Shown: in pieces, positions 1 through 6,339 of the stretch
How the letters are laid out: the number at the start of each line of letters is the position of its first letter
Position numbering within the stretch: the stretch's first letter is position 1
Source of the DNA: Chitinophagaceae bacterium
GTDB lineage: Bacteria > Bacteroidota > Bacteroidia > Chitinophagales > Chitinophagaceae
Direction: 5' to 3'
NCBI GenBank assembly: GCA_003167015.1
Contig: PMUF01000645.1
Location: forward strand, 1-16,555
DNA length: 16,555 bases
Made by a program: the position numbers and the translations under genes
The notes under the pieces: generated by a model
Seen by the model: only the letters and a program-made list of their open reading frames with translations
What the model was told of the DNA's origin: nothing
The model's database searches: none

Positions 1-334
1 TCCTTCCGCGGGGGGTGATCACTACATCTACGAGACGCCGGTCTTCGGCATTCGGGGTCTTTCTCACCATGCTCTTTTTGACGAGCCGGTCCACGATCCT
101 GCTGGTATCGCTCATCTTATCCAGCATACGCTGCCGGATCTGCAAAGTGGAGAGTGGTTTTCCCTCGCCCCTTAGGATCCGTAAGATGTTGAACTGGCGG
201 GGGGTGATATCCCACTCATCAAAAATGATCGCGATCTTTTCGGAGAGCCAGTTATTCGTGTAGAGTATGTTGAGTATCGCCTTTTGGTATTCGTTCCGGA
301 ACTTCCGCTGATTTATCTCGTTTTCAAGTGCCAT
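1..334 (-). CDS. MarR-family transcriptional regulator (3' end outside window)
   Basis: The frame opens with ATG at 334 (MALENEINQRKF) and stays open for 111 codons to the window edge, so the C-terminus is missing. It reads as a MarR winged-helix DNA-binding protein. A helix-turn-helix segment (WDITPRQFNILRIL, then LSTLQIRQRMLDKMSDTSRI, about residues 43-82) is followed by VDRLVKKSMV and the wing signature EDRRLVDVVIT, which is diagnostic of the family. Such proteins are dimeric repressors or activators that often sense small aromatic ligands or oxidants. The start lies 9 bases after the stop of the DinB-like gene, so the two are probably co-transcribed with the radical SAM gene further upstream. 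The ligand and targets cannot be read from the sequence. Confidence 0.85.
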   Translation of the reverse strand, partial: MALENEINQRKFRNEYQKAILNILYTNNWLSEKIAIIFDEWDITPRQFNILRILRGEGKPLSTLQIRQRMLDKMSDTSRIVDRLVKKSMVRKTPNAEDRRLVDVVITPRGR

Positions 335-343
335 GTATCAAAA

Positions 344-829
344 TTACAGGCTTTTGCGCAAATCCTGCGCCAGCATGAATATGGTGAAAAGGTGATGCGC
401 CTCGTGCAGCAGGAAGAACTCGGTCCATTGCCGTCCTGTCAGCAATCCATAGCGGGGATGGAGGCCGGTCTTCGTCAGCAGCGATTCACCGCCATCCGCC
501 AGCATGGATAAGATAACGGTGCGCCTGTCATCAATATCGGCAAGCAACACCTCGAAGGGTTTTTCGAGATAGGACGGGAAGGCGGGGTCCTGCTCCGCGA
601 CATAACGCTCGAAGGCCGGCGATGGTTCCCGGCTGATCCTTTTCAGCCGCGTGATAAAGACGGGTTGATAGGCGGCGAGGTGAGCGATGTTCTCGAATAC
701 GCTCCATTTATCGGGCAGGATGCGGCGTTGCAGGATTTCGACGGGCAGGCCGGCGGTGAGGTCGCGGATGGTGCCGTGCTGATGCATTAAACGGGCAGAC
801 ATAGACGAAGATAGCGGCATAGATTTCAT
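344..829 (-). CDS. DinB-like (DinB/YfiT superfamily) putative metal-binding protein
   Basis: With the start at 829 the product is 161 residues, typical for DinB-like four-helix-bundle proteins. The family metal triad is visible: a histidine in WSVFENIAHLAAYQ (about H50) and HEAHH near the C-terminus (H142 to H146). Between them is the usual hydrophobic helical layout. Family members are metal-dependent hydrolases or thiol-dependent transferases, but most, like this one, have no known substrate. The open frame continues upstream to 1006, inside the radical SAM gene, but that extension is antisense-like and does not resemble the family. ATG at 829 lies 19 bases after the radical SAM stop; ATG codons at 820 and 802 are also possible, and no strong ribosome site separates them. 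The gene is sandwiched tightly between radical SAM and MarR, which suggests one transcript. Confidence 0.8.
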   Translation of the reverse strand: MKSMPLSSSMSARLMHQHGTIRDLTAGLPVEILQRRILPDKWSVFENIAHLAAYQPVFITRLKRISREPSPAFERYVAEQDPAFPSYLEKPFEVLLADIDDRRTVILSMLADGGESLLTKTGLHPRYGLLTGRQWTEFFLLHEAHHLFTIFMLAQDLRKSL

Positions 830-848
830 TTTTGGGCGGTGGGCCTGG

Positions 849-1880
849 TTAATCCTCCCAGACCTTTGTTCCCTCGCTGCAGTTGGCGCAAATATCGATA
901 TTCTTGCGGCTTTGGAGGACCTGGCGGCGGAATTCCACATACTGTTCGTTGTGCCATACCTCTTTGAAGGGTTTGCCTTTGAGGTCGCCGAGGGGGTGTT
1001 GCGCATCTTTATCGAAGCAACAGGGCACTACCAGTCCGTCCCAGGTGATGACCGTTGCATGCCACAGGCGCCAGCAGTGATTGTCCAGGCTGTTCTTCAA
1101 AGCAAATTCACCATTGGCCTGTTTGCGGTAACGGCTGTATTTTCCGTTAGTGGGGATCAGCCCGTTGGGATCATTTTGATAGTCATAGACCTGTGCGGTC
1201 TTAAAGCGTACCTGGTCCACGCCGACCTCTACGGCGAGCTTACGGATATCGTCCAGCTGGTGTTCATTGGGCCGGACCACGAGGAACTGGAAAAAAACAA
1301 ACGGGGTCTTGCTTTTCAGCTCTTTTTTCCACCGGACGATATTGCGTGCGCCTTCCAGCACTTTTTCCAGCCGGCCTCCTACCCTGTATTGTTCATAGAC
1401 GTCCTGGGTGGTACCGTCGATGGAGATGATGAGGCGGTCCAGTCCGCTCTCTACTGTTCGCCGGGCATTGCGGTCGTTGAGGTAGTGGGCATTGGTCGAG
1501 GTAGCCGTATAGATGCCCTTGGAAGAGGCATAACTGACCATATCGAGGAAAGCGGGATTGAGATAGGGCTCACCCTGAAAATAAAAGACCAGGTACAGGA
1601 GTTCTTTAGATAGCTGATCGATCGTCTGGTGAAAGAAATCGTTTTGCAGCATACCGGTGGGCCGGGTGAAGGCCCGCAGACCGCTGGGGCATTCCGGGCA
1701 ACGGAGATTGCAGGAGGTGGTGGGCTCGAAGGATATAGAGACGGGATAGCCCCATTGGACGGCTTTTTTGGTCCATTTGCTGAGGTAATAGCTGCTCAAC
1801 ACCTTGATACCATTCCAGAGGCGCCGCAGGGTCAGCTTGGAGAGAAGGTTAATTGTATCGTTGCGGTTAAAATCCGGCAT
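849..1880 (-). CDS. Radical SAM / SPASM domain protein
   Basis: The protein has 343 residues. The 4Fe-4S cluster motif CNLRCPEC (C57, C61, C64) lies in strand 1 of the radical SAM barrel. It is followed by a GGEP-like SAM-binding segment (YFQGEPYLNP, about residues 100-109) and LDRLIISIDGTTQDVY (about 148-162), typical of SPASM/twitch radical SAM enzymes. The C-terminal SPASM region has cysteines at 269, 287, 288, 331 and 334 for auxiliary clusters (VPCCFD and CANCSEG). The family uses S-adenosylmethionine to generate a radical that modifies peptides or small molecules. No precursor peptide is visible nearby, so the substrate is unknown. It is the first gene of the minus-strand run radical SAM, DinB-like, MarR. 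It diverges from the lysozyme gene with fewer than 40 bases between the starts. Confidence 0.93.
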   Translation of the reverse strand: MPDFNRNDTINLLSKLTLRRLWNGIKVLSSYYLSKWTKKAVQWGYPVSISFEPTTSCNLRCPECPSGLRAFTRPTGMLQNDFFHQTIDQLSKELLYLVFYFQGEPYLNPAFLDMVSYASSKGIYTATSTNAHYLNDRNARRTVESGLDRLIISIDGTTQDVYEQYRVGGRLEKVLEGARNIVRWKKELKSKTPFVFFQFLVVRPNEHQLDDIRKLAVEVGVDQVRFKTAQVYDYQNDPNGLIPTNGKYSRYRKQANGEFALKNSLDNHCWRLWHATVITWDGLVVPCCFDKDAQHPLGDLKGKPFKEVWHNEQYVEFRRQVLQSRKNIDICANCSEGTKVWED

Positions 1881-1917
1881 GGAAGTGTAAAAATAGTCAA
1901 TTATGTTTGTAAGCGGG

Positions 1918-2691
1918 ATGGCGAAACAATCACGTAAAAATACGACCTGGAAAATCCTATTGTTCTCTCTGATCGGCGCGGTGGTCGTGGTGCTGGGGTA
2001 TATGGGCTATCAATGGATAATGGCGAAAAGGACCCATTTCATGAATTATACGGCCTTTGGCATCGAAATCCCCGTCGCCTACAGCATTCACGGCATCGAT
2101 GTCTCCAAATACCAGGATCAGATCGACTGGGGCTCCGTCAAAGACATGAAGGTCGGAGATGTGCAGATGAGCTTTGCCTTTATCAAGGCGACAGAGGGCC
2201 TGGGTAATGAGGATGCCTATTTCCGGCGCAACTGGAAAAAGTCGAGGGATGCCGGTCTGGCCAGGGGCGCCTATCATTATTTTCTGGCTACCAAAAGCGG
2301 AAAGGCGCAGGCGCAAAACTTCATCAATTCCGTCGAGCTGTTGCCGGGGGACCTGCCGCCGGTGCTGGACATCGAGCAGACCTATGGCGTTTCGCCGGAA
2401 AAGGTGCGGGAAAGGGCCAAAGAGTGGCTGCAGACCGTGCAGGATTATTACCACGTTATTCCGCTGATCTATACCAATGTGGATTTTTACAAGCAATACC
2501 TGAAAGACGAATTTGACAGCTATCCCTTATGGGTGGCGCACTACCTGCAAAAAGAGCGGCCCAGTATTTACCGGGACTGGGCTTTCTGGCAACATAGCGA
2601 GGGGGGTAGGGTCAGTGGAATAGATACGCATGTGGATTTCGACGTCTTTAACGGCGATACGACGGAATTCAGGAAACTGCTGATCAATTGA
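1918..2691 (+). CDS. GH25-family lysozyme with N-terminal membrane anchor
   Basis: This is a glycoside hydrolase family 25 (Lyc-type) muramidase, which cleaves the beta-1,4 bond between N-acetylmuramic acid and N-acetylglucosamine in peptidoglycan. Numbered from an upstream ATG at 1903, one hydrophobic segment spans about residues 17-40. The catalytic domain then starts at HGIDVSKYQ (D66). The central motif PPVLDIEQ carries the catalytic D156/E158 pair. IKATEG, RGAYHYF, PLIYTN, LWVAHY and the terminal WAFWQHSEGG...VDFDVFNG complete the family fold. I prefer ATG at 1918 (MAKQSRKN), which gives a basic N-terminus before the membrane segment; ATG at 1903 would add five residues. The single uncleaved-looking segment suggests a periplasmic or surface enzyme tethered to the membrane. 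The gene converges on the DUF4440 gene with 15 bases between stops. Confidence 0.93.
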   Translation: MAKQSRKNTTWKILLFSLIGAVVVVLGYMGYQWIMAKRTHFMNYTAFGIEIPVAYSIHGIDVSKYQDQIDWGSVKDMKVGDVQMSFAFIKATEGLGNEDAYFRRNWKKSRDAGLARGAYHYFLATKSGKAQAQNFINSVELLPGDLPPVLDIEQTYGVSPEKVRERAKEWLQTVQDYYHVIPLIYTNVDFYKQYLKDEFDSYPLWVAHYLQKERPSIYRDWAFWQHSEGGRVSGIDTHVDFDVFNGDTTEFRKLLIN

Positions 2692-2706
2692 ACTTTTCGG
2701 GCGACT

Positions 2707-3198
2707 CTAGCTCGTATGATCACACACGATCCGCCACTGGCCGTCGATCTTCCGGAAAAGGAGAGTATAGATCCCGCCGATATCTCCGGTCTTTCTTTTC
2801 AGCAGCCATTTTCCGATGACGAAGTAATAATCCGGGGAAAGCCGCTTGACTTTCAGGAGGGTGAAGAACAGTTTGCCCATCTGGTCGGCATTACTATAGG
2901 TCTTCTTATAGTTATCAAGGGTCTGCTGGTAGCCATAGGTGATGCCGGAGTGGCCGATGAACATCAGGGAATCGTTATTCCAGTAGCCCTTCATGAATTC
3001 GTCGATGTCGCCTTTATTCCAGGCGGTGGCTTGGTCGGCCATTAATTGCCGGATGGCGGTTGAGGGTGAGAGGACGCGCGAGGGCGCGGCCGATACTAGA
3101 AGCGAGGGCTCCGAGCGGGGGTTGGCCGGAACGGCTGACTGTGCAAAGCTGAATTGCGTGAGCAGCAGCAGGCAGGCGCCGATCAATGCTATCTTCAT
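2707..3198 (-). CDS. Secreted DUF4440 / SnoaL-like (NTF2 fold) protein carrying an in-frame palindromic element
   Basis: The protein has 163 residues with a clear signal peptide (MKIALIGACLLLLTQFSFAQ, cleavage near residue 20). The mature part reads as a small NTF2-like DUF4440 domain: IRQLMADQATAWNKGDIDEFM, then YWNNDSLMFIG, the YGYQQTLDNYKK helix, and the terminal strands GIYTLLFRKIDGQWRIVCDHTS. Catalytic function is not defined for this subfamily. Between signal peptide and domain lie about 25 residues with no counterpart expected in the family; residues 30-44 (EPSLLVSAAPSRVLS) are encoded by palindromic element copy A. The gene starts 24 bases after the stop of the membrane-protein gene and is probably the third gene of the sigma-factor operon. 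It may be an output of that signalling unit. Confidence 0.85.
   Translation of the reverse strand: MKIALIGACLLLLTQFSFAQSAVPANPRSEPSLLVSAAPSRVLSPSTAIRQLMADQATAWNKGDIDEFMKGYWNNDSLMFIGHSGITYGYQQTLDNYKKTYSNADQMGKLFFTLLKVKRLSPDYYFVIGKWLLKRKTGDIGGIYTLLFRKIDGQWRIVCDHTS
3068..3112 (+). repeat. In-gene palindromic element, copy A
   Basis: The stem arms are GGACGCGC (3072-3079) and GCGCGGCC (3084-3091), with loop GAGG. Seven of eight positions pair; A3074 faces G3089. The hairpin is preceded by GAGA and followed by GATACTAGAAGCG and a degenerate 8-bp palindrome (AGGGCTCC, 3105-3112). It aligns without gaps to copies at 11063 and 12481. It lies in frame, antisense in this orientation, inside the DUF4440 gene just after the signal peptide codons. 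Confidence 0.8.
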
Positions 3199-3222
3199 AA
3201 CGTTGTTTTGCCGGTAATTTAC

Positions 3223-3852
3223 TCACTCTGTCTCCATTTCCTGCAGCAGTTCCTGCAATTTTTTAATGTGCCGCCCATATAGTCTGTTGATATACCAGGC
3301 ATTGGCATAATAGATCCCGACAGTCAGGGGAACCATAAGGATAAACCAGAACAGGGGGCTCCCCCACCAGGGTATGGGATGCAGGCGGAGGTACAGGCTG
3401 TGGCCGGCGGGCATTTTCCAGCGGATGATTGCATAGCTGAGGAAGTAGCTGACCGGTATCATGGCGGTGCCGGCCAACAGGTAGAAGGAGACGTATTTTT
3501 TCAACGTCTTTACCTGGCGGGCGAGATTGGACTTTACCTGGCAGGTGACGCATTCCATTTCTTTCAGCAGCCGGTATTTACGGTAATAGTAGCCGAAGAG
3601 GGCCACCGCCAGCAGCATAAACAGCCAGGAGATGGCGGACAGCCGGCCATCGAATGCCAGCAGGTAACAGAGTATCGCGGGCGTATAAGTGACGAACACT
3701 AAAATGCCTTCGCCGATCAGGTTGCGTTTCATCCGGGCGACCGGGCCCCGGCTCCGCTGACTTAGCAGGGCAGCCAGGTCTTGCCGGCGGGGCGTCTGTG
3801 CCGGCGGGGTCTCCAGGGAGCGCCAGATATATTTAAGACTTTCCAATTCCAT
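3223..3852 (-). CDS. Multi-pass membrane protein, putative partner of the ECF sigma factor
   Basis: The protein has 209 residues and no named domain that I recognise. An N-terminal cytosolic stretch of about 45 residues (MELESLKYIWRSLETPPAQT) is followed by four apparent membrane segments: roughly LIGEGILVFVTYTPAILCYLLAF, ISWLFMLLAVALFGYYY, YVSFYLLAGTAMIPVSYFLSY and PLFWFILMVPLTVGIYYANAW. The C-terminus is a charged, probably coiled helix (HIKKLQELLQEMETE). A CVTC pair lies in the loop after segment 2. The ATG at 3852 lies 20 bases inside the end of the sigma gene, implying translational coupling. Membrane proteins encoded this way behind Bacteroidota sigma factors often act as anti-sigma factors, and the short N-terminal helical region could play that part. 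I infer this from position only. Confidence 0.75.
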   Translation of the reverse strand: MELESLKYIWRSLETPPAQTPRRQDLAALLSQRSRGPVARMKRNLIGEGILVFVTYTPAILCYLLAFDGRLSAISWLFMLLAVALFGYYYRKYRLLKEMECVTCQVKSNLARQVKTLKKYVSFYLLAGTAMIPVSYFLSYAIIRWKMPAGHSLYLRLHPIPWWGSPLFWFILMVPLTVGIYYANAWYINRLYGRHIKKLQELLQEMETE

Positions 3853-4354
3853 GGGTGACTGCTTTGGTGATTTTACGCAATTTGTCTTTGATCCGGTTCA
3901 TTTTAACTCGCAGGTTATTCTGGGAGATGCCAAGGATATCTTCCATTTCCTGGTAACTCCTGTCCTCGAGATACAGCATCGTCAGCGCCTTTTCTACTTC
4001 CGTCAGCCGGTCGATGGCCGCATAGAGCAGCTGCAGCTGTTCTTCTTTCTCCTCGGCATATTGAATATCCTGCAATTCCGTCGGCAATTGTTCGGGGTCA
4101 GTCGGGGTGATGAGGCGGCGTTGCCTGCGCAGGCCGGAAATGGCGGTATTCAGAGCTATGCGGTAAAGCCAGGTGCTGAATTTTGCCTCTCTGCGGAAGG
4201 CGGGCCAGGATCGCCAGAGCTGAATGACGATCTCCTGGAAAAGATCCTGACGGTCGGCCTCGGTAAAGCAATACAGTCTGCATACTTTATAAAGCATGCC
4301 GCGGTGTTCGTCCACCAATCGGATAAATTCCTCCTGTATAGCGGGGTCCTGCAA
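3833..4354 (-). CDS. ECF-type RNA polymerase sigma factor (sigma-70 family)
   Basis: This is a two-domain ECF sigma factor of about 173 residues. Region 2 is recognisable as DLFQEIVIQLWRSWPAF followed by FSTWLYRIALNTAISGLRRQ, which binds the -10 element and core polymerase. Region 4 is LTEVEKALTMLYLEDRSYQE followed by MEDILGISQNNLRVKMNRIK, a helix-turn-helix for the -35 element. An acidic linker (about residues 85-110) joins them. No ATG suits the N-terminus. The best start is TTG at 4354, giving QDPAIQEEFIRLVDEHRG; the frame is open upstream only to a stop at 4397-4399, with ATT and ATC as further options. The gene heads an operon with the overlapping membrane protein and the secreted DUF4440 protein. 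It diverges from the ArsC-family gene. Confidence 0.92.
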   Translation of the reverse strand: MQDPAIQEEFIRLVDEHRGMLYKVCRLYCFTEADRQDLFQEIVIQLWRSWPAFRREAKFSTWLYRIALNTAISGLRRQRRLITPTDPEQLPTELQDIQYAEEKEEQLQLLYAAIDRLTEVEKALTMLYLEDRSYQEMEDILGISQNNLRVKMNRIKDKLRKITKAVTHGIGKS

Positions 4355-4401
4355 TGGAAAGGTTTTGAGGATAATAGCTGCCGGTTTTGAGCCTCTTTAA
4401 G

Positions 4402-4434
4402 TTTGTCGGGGATAAGGCGAAAATATTACATTCG
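4402..4434 (+). promoter_or_regulatory. Candidate Bacteroidota-type promoter for the ArsC-family gene
   Basis: TTTG at 4402-4405 is followed after 21 bases by TACATTCG at 4427-4434. This matches the Bacteroidota primary sigma consensus TTTG / TAnnTTTG with one mismatch. It would place the transcript start about 18-20 bases before the ATG at 4458. Confidence 0.45.
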
Positions 4435-4457
4435 CAACGGGTTTCAAACTATAAAGA

Positions 4458-4805
4458 ATGAAAAAGATCTATCATCTTTCCTCCTGCAGTACGTGTCAGC
4501 GGATCCTGGAGGAGGTACAAGCCGAAAAAAAGGGATTTATCCTGCAGGACATCAAGACTTCAGCAATCACGCCGGCGCAGCTGGACGAGATGAAGGAAGG
4601 GGCCGGTTCTTATGAGGCTTTGTTCAGCAGGCGGGCTATCAAGTATAAGCAAATGGGGTTGAAAGACCAGGTATTGACCGAAAAAGACTACCGGAGGCTG
4701 ATCCTGGAAGACTATACTTTCCTCAAGAGGCCTGTGGCCGTGGTGGGAAAGCAGGTGTTTGCCGGCAGTGAAAAGAAGACGGTGGAGGGGTTGAAAAGCG
4801 CCTAA
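4458..4805 (+). CDS. ArsC/Spx-family thioredoxin-fold protein (arsenate reductase-like)
   Basis: The protein has 115 residues with a thioredoxin-like fold of the ArsC family. It starts MKKIYHLSSCSTCQ, with a CxxC pair at C10/C13. C10 is at the position of the catalytic cysteine of ArsC/YffB and of the CxxC switch of Spx. FSRRAIKYKQMGL and FLKRPVAVVGKQVFAGSEKK match the basic substrate-binding and RP motifs near the family C-terminus. Family members reduce arsenate with glutathione or glutaredoxin, or act as redox regulators. No other arsenic gene lies nearby, so a general thiol reductase or redox role is as likely. The gene is probably monocistronic. Its TAA stop overlaps by four bases the stop of the convergent RAYT gene. 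Confidence 0.88.
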   Translation: MKKIYHLSSCSTCQRILEEVQAEKKGFILQDIKTSAITPAQLDEMKEGAGSYEALFSRRAIKYKQMGLKDQVLTEKDYRRLILEDYTFLKRPVAVVGKQVFAGSEKKTVEGLKSA

Positions 4806-5407
4806 TTCGCCGACGTCATTTTCACTCCTCCGAACAGTCCCTGTTGACGGACGACCTTGACGATGACGAGGCCAGGCATACCGGCATAGTCACGCGCCGA
4901 GCTGAAGATATAGGCCTCAGGATGTTCGACGATCTTTTCGCGAACGGGATTTTCATGAATATGGGCGATCCTGTCGAGCAGCAGGCGGGGTTGCTGACAG
5001 TCTATCCGGAATGGACTGCTGCAATTTTGCCATAGATGGAACTTTTCTATCCGCTTCAGCGGCTTGCCGTAGTCTTCGAAGCGCTGCATCATCCATTCCC
5101 GGCGAAAATCAATTTCCATCTCGATGGCCTTCACAATGGCCGGGGTCGTAAATTTCTTGAAGTCCCGCTCAAAATAGGCAGGAGGCATACCTTCTTGAGG
5201 CCGGACGGCCAGGTGGAGATGGCTGCTCATGAGGCACCATGAATAAATGGCCAGGCCCTGGGCTTGAACAAAGTAATTCAAGGCATCGGCAATCACCTGC
5301 TTATAAGCAGGCCGGACGAACACATCTATCTTATCTACGGTATTGAAAGTTAAAAAGTAACAGGCGTCGAGAGGGAGCATTGGCTTATCCTTATCATTCA
5401 ACGGCAT
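4802..5407 (-). CDS. REP-associated tyrosine transposase-like protein (IS200-like Y1/HUH family)
   Basis: The protein has 201 residues of the TnpA_REP (RAYT) group, which handles single-stranded DNA hairpins and is thought to spread REP palindromes. The HUH metal motif is intact: IYSWCLMSSHLHLAV (H63 and H65). It is preceded by YFLTFNTVDKIDVF and followed by the helix EYF/FKKFTTPAIVKAI. The C-terminal block IHENPVREKIVEHPEAYIF plus SSARDYAG is the usual end of Bacteroidota members. By recollection of the family, the helix before NPV normally reads DYIHxNPV with the nucleophilic tyrosine; here it reads AHIHENPV (H149). If that alignment is right, the tyrosine is missing. No flanking inverted repeats or target duplications mark a mobile unit. 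Two REP-like hairpins lie about 200 bases upstream of the start. Confidence 0.88.
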   Translation of the reverse strand: MPLNDKDKPMLPLDACYFLTFNTVDKIDVFVRPAYKQVIADALNYFVQAQGLAIYSWCLMSSHLHLAVRPQEGMPPAYFERDFKKFTTPAIVKAIEMEIDFRREWMMQRFEDYGKPLKRIEKFHLWQNCSSPFRIDCQQPRLLLDRIAHIHENPVREKIVEHPEAYIFSSARDYAGMPGLVIVKVVRQQGLFGGVKMTSAN

Positions 5408-5599
5408 AACACTCGGTTTAATGAACGAATTATAAAAACGGGACAGGATTGGGAAAGCAACGGAACAGGGTTGAGAGGGGGATTGGATTAAAGTTACAAA
5501 AATCCGGCCTCTTTTGAATCCCGATGTTATTTATTTTGAATTAACTCTTGGGGCCTCAACCGCCCACTAATTTTTTGTTAATCTCTCCCGGCGGACCGG

Positions 5600-5645
5600 T
5601 ATTCCCCAGGGATAGGTGCCACTCCGCTGTGATTCCGGAGGGATC
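5600..5645 (+). repeat. Pair of REP-like hairpins upstream of the RAYT gene
   Basis: Two 15-base hairpins lie in the same orientation, 16 bases apart: TATTCCCCAGGGATA (5600-5614) and GATTCCGGAGGGATC (5631-5645). Each has a 6-bp stem of the form xATTCC / GGGATx with one T-G wobble at the same position and a 3-base loop. The spacer reads GGTGCCACTCCGCTGT. Shared geometry next to a RAYT gene fits a REP doublet, which is the normal genomic partner of such transposases. Confidence 0.6.
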
Positions 5646-5691
5646 TGGTATAATTGAGCATTTTCGCATATCTCCCTTCCGACGGCCACCA

Positions 5692-5699
5692 TAGATTTG
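5692..5699 (+). promoter_or_regulatory. Candidate -7 element for the YceI-like gene
   Basis: TAGATTTG matches the Bacteroidota -7 consensus TAnnTTTG exactly and lies 34 bases before the ATG at 5734. No good TTTG lies 19-21 bases upstream, so support is partial. Confidence 0.35.
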
Positions 5700-5733
5700 C
5701 CAGGGATCAGTCACTACCAAATCACCTATAAAC

Positions 5734-6324
5734 ATGAAAAAATTATCCGCATGCCTGACAGCTATGCTATTTACCGGTGGTCTCCTGGCGCAAACCAACT
5801 GGACAATCGACAAAGAGCACTCCAGTATTAATTTCACCGTATCGCATTACCTGGTCGGTCAAACAGCGGGCCGCTTCAAAGACTTTGACGCCAGCGTCGT
5901 TTCCAGGACGGACGACGACTTTAATGACGCGACAGTAACCTTTACTGCCAAAACGGCTTCTGTCTGCACCGACAATGAACAGCGGGATCGTCACCTGCGA
6001 ACGGACGGTTTCCTGGGCTCAGAAATATACCCGGAAATACATTTTAATGGAACTATCGTAAAAGAAGGGAGCAGCTATCTCCTGAAAGGTAATCTGACCA
6101 TACGGGATATTACACGACCGGTTTCTTTTTTCTTAGCGTATGCAGGCCGGTTGAAGGAATCTACCTACAAGGCCGATAAAGCCGGTTTTACCCTAACGGG
6201 CACTCTTAGCCGGGCAGCCTATGGATTGACATGGAATGAGACTTTTGAAGGCGGCCGTCCAATCGTCGGCGACACGGTAACGCTTCTTCTTTATATAGAG
6301 ATCAACCGGGAGCAAAAGCCATAA
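5734..6324 (+). CDS. YceI-family periplasmic lipid-binding-like protein
   Basis: The protein has 196 residues with a signal peptide (MKKLSACLTAMLFTGGLLAQ, cleavage near residue 19-20). The mature part follows the YceI beta-barrel pattern: NWTIDKEHSSINFTVSHYLV at the start, RFKDFDASVV, VTFTAKTASVCTDNEQRDRH, the TDGFLGSEIYPEIHF motif, GNLTIRDITRPVSF, and the closing GDTVTLLLYIEINR. YceI proteins bind isoprenoid-like lipids in a lipocalin-like cavity and are linked to periplasmic stress or quinone metabolism; the ligand here is unknown. The gene stands alone between two RAYT-type genes and converges on the second with 15 bases between stops. A -7-like element lies upstream. Confidence 0.93.
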   Translation: MKKLSACLTAMLFTGGLLAQTNWTIDKEHSSINFTVSHYLVGQTAGRFKDFDASVVSRTDDDFNDATVTFTAKTASVCTDNEQRDRHLRTDGFLGSEIYPEIHFNGTIVKEGSSYLLKGNLTIRDITRPVSFFLAYAGRLKESTYKADKAGFTLTGTLSRAAYGLTWNETFEGGRPIVGDTVTLLLYIEINREQKP

Positions 6325-6339
6325 TGGCACAAAGTAGGC

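Larger units (their letters stand above)
5408..5733. other. Gene-free stretch between the RAYT and YceI genes
   Basis: These 326 bases separate two divergent genes. I see no credible coding frame: a 93-codon minus frame at 5556-5837 runs into the yceI-like gene and has no family resemblance. The stretch is AT-rich near both genes. It holds two REP-like hairpins (5600-5645) and one -7-like promoter element (5692-5699). Confidence 0.6.

Noticed and set aside
849..900. TTCCCTCG near the radical SAM C-terminus as part of the element family
   Set aside because: It encodes the conserved SEGTK after the SPASM cysteines and has no hairpin or tail.
912..1613. Long plus-strand open frame opposite the radical SAM gene (233 codons)
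   Set aside because: It is antisense to a protein with clear cluster and SPASM motifs, and its own translation resembles no family.
1902..1909. TATGTTTG as a -7 promoter element for the lysozyme gene
   Set aside because: It matches TAnnTTTG, but it includes the upstream ATG at 1903, lies only 8 bases before the preferred ATG at 1918, and has no TTTG at the right distance upstream.
5556..5837. 93-codon minus-strand frame across the hairpin doublet
   Set aside because: It overlaps the signal peptide of the YceI gene, has no start context and encodes the repeat sequences; a coding role is not supported.
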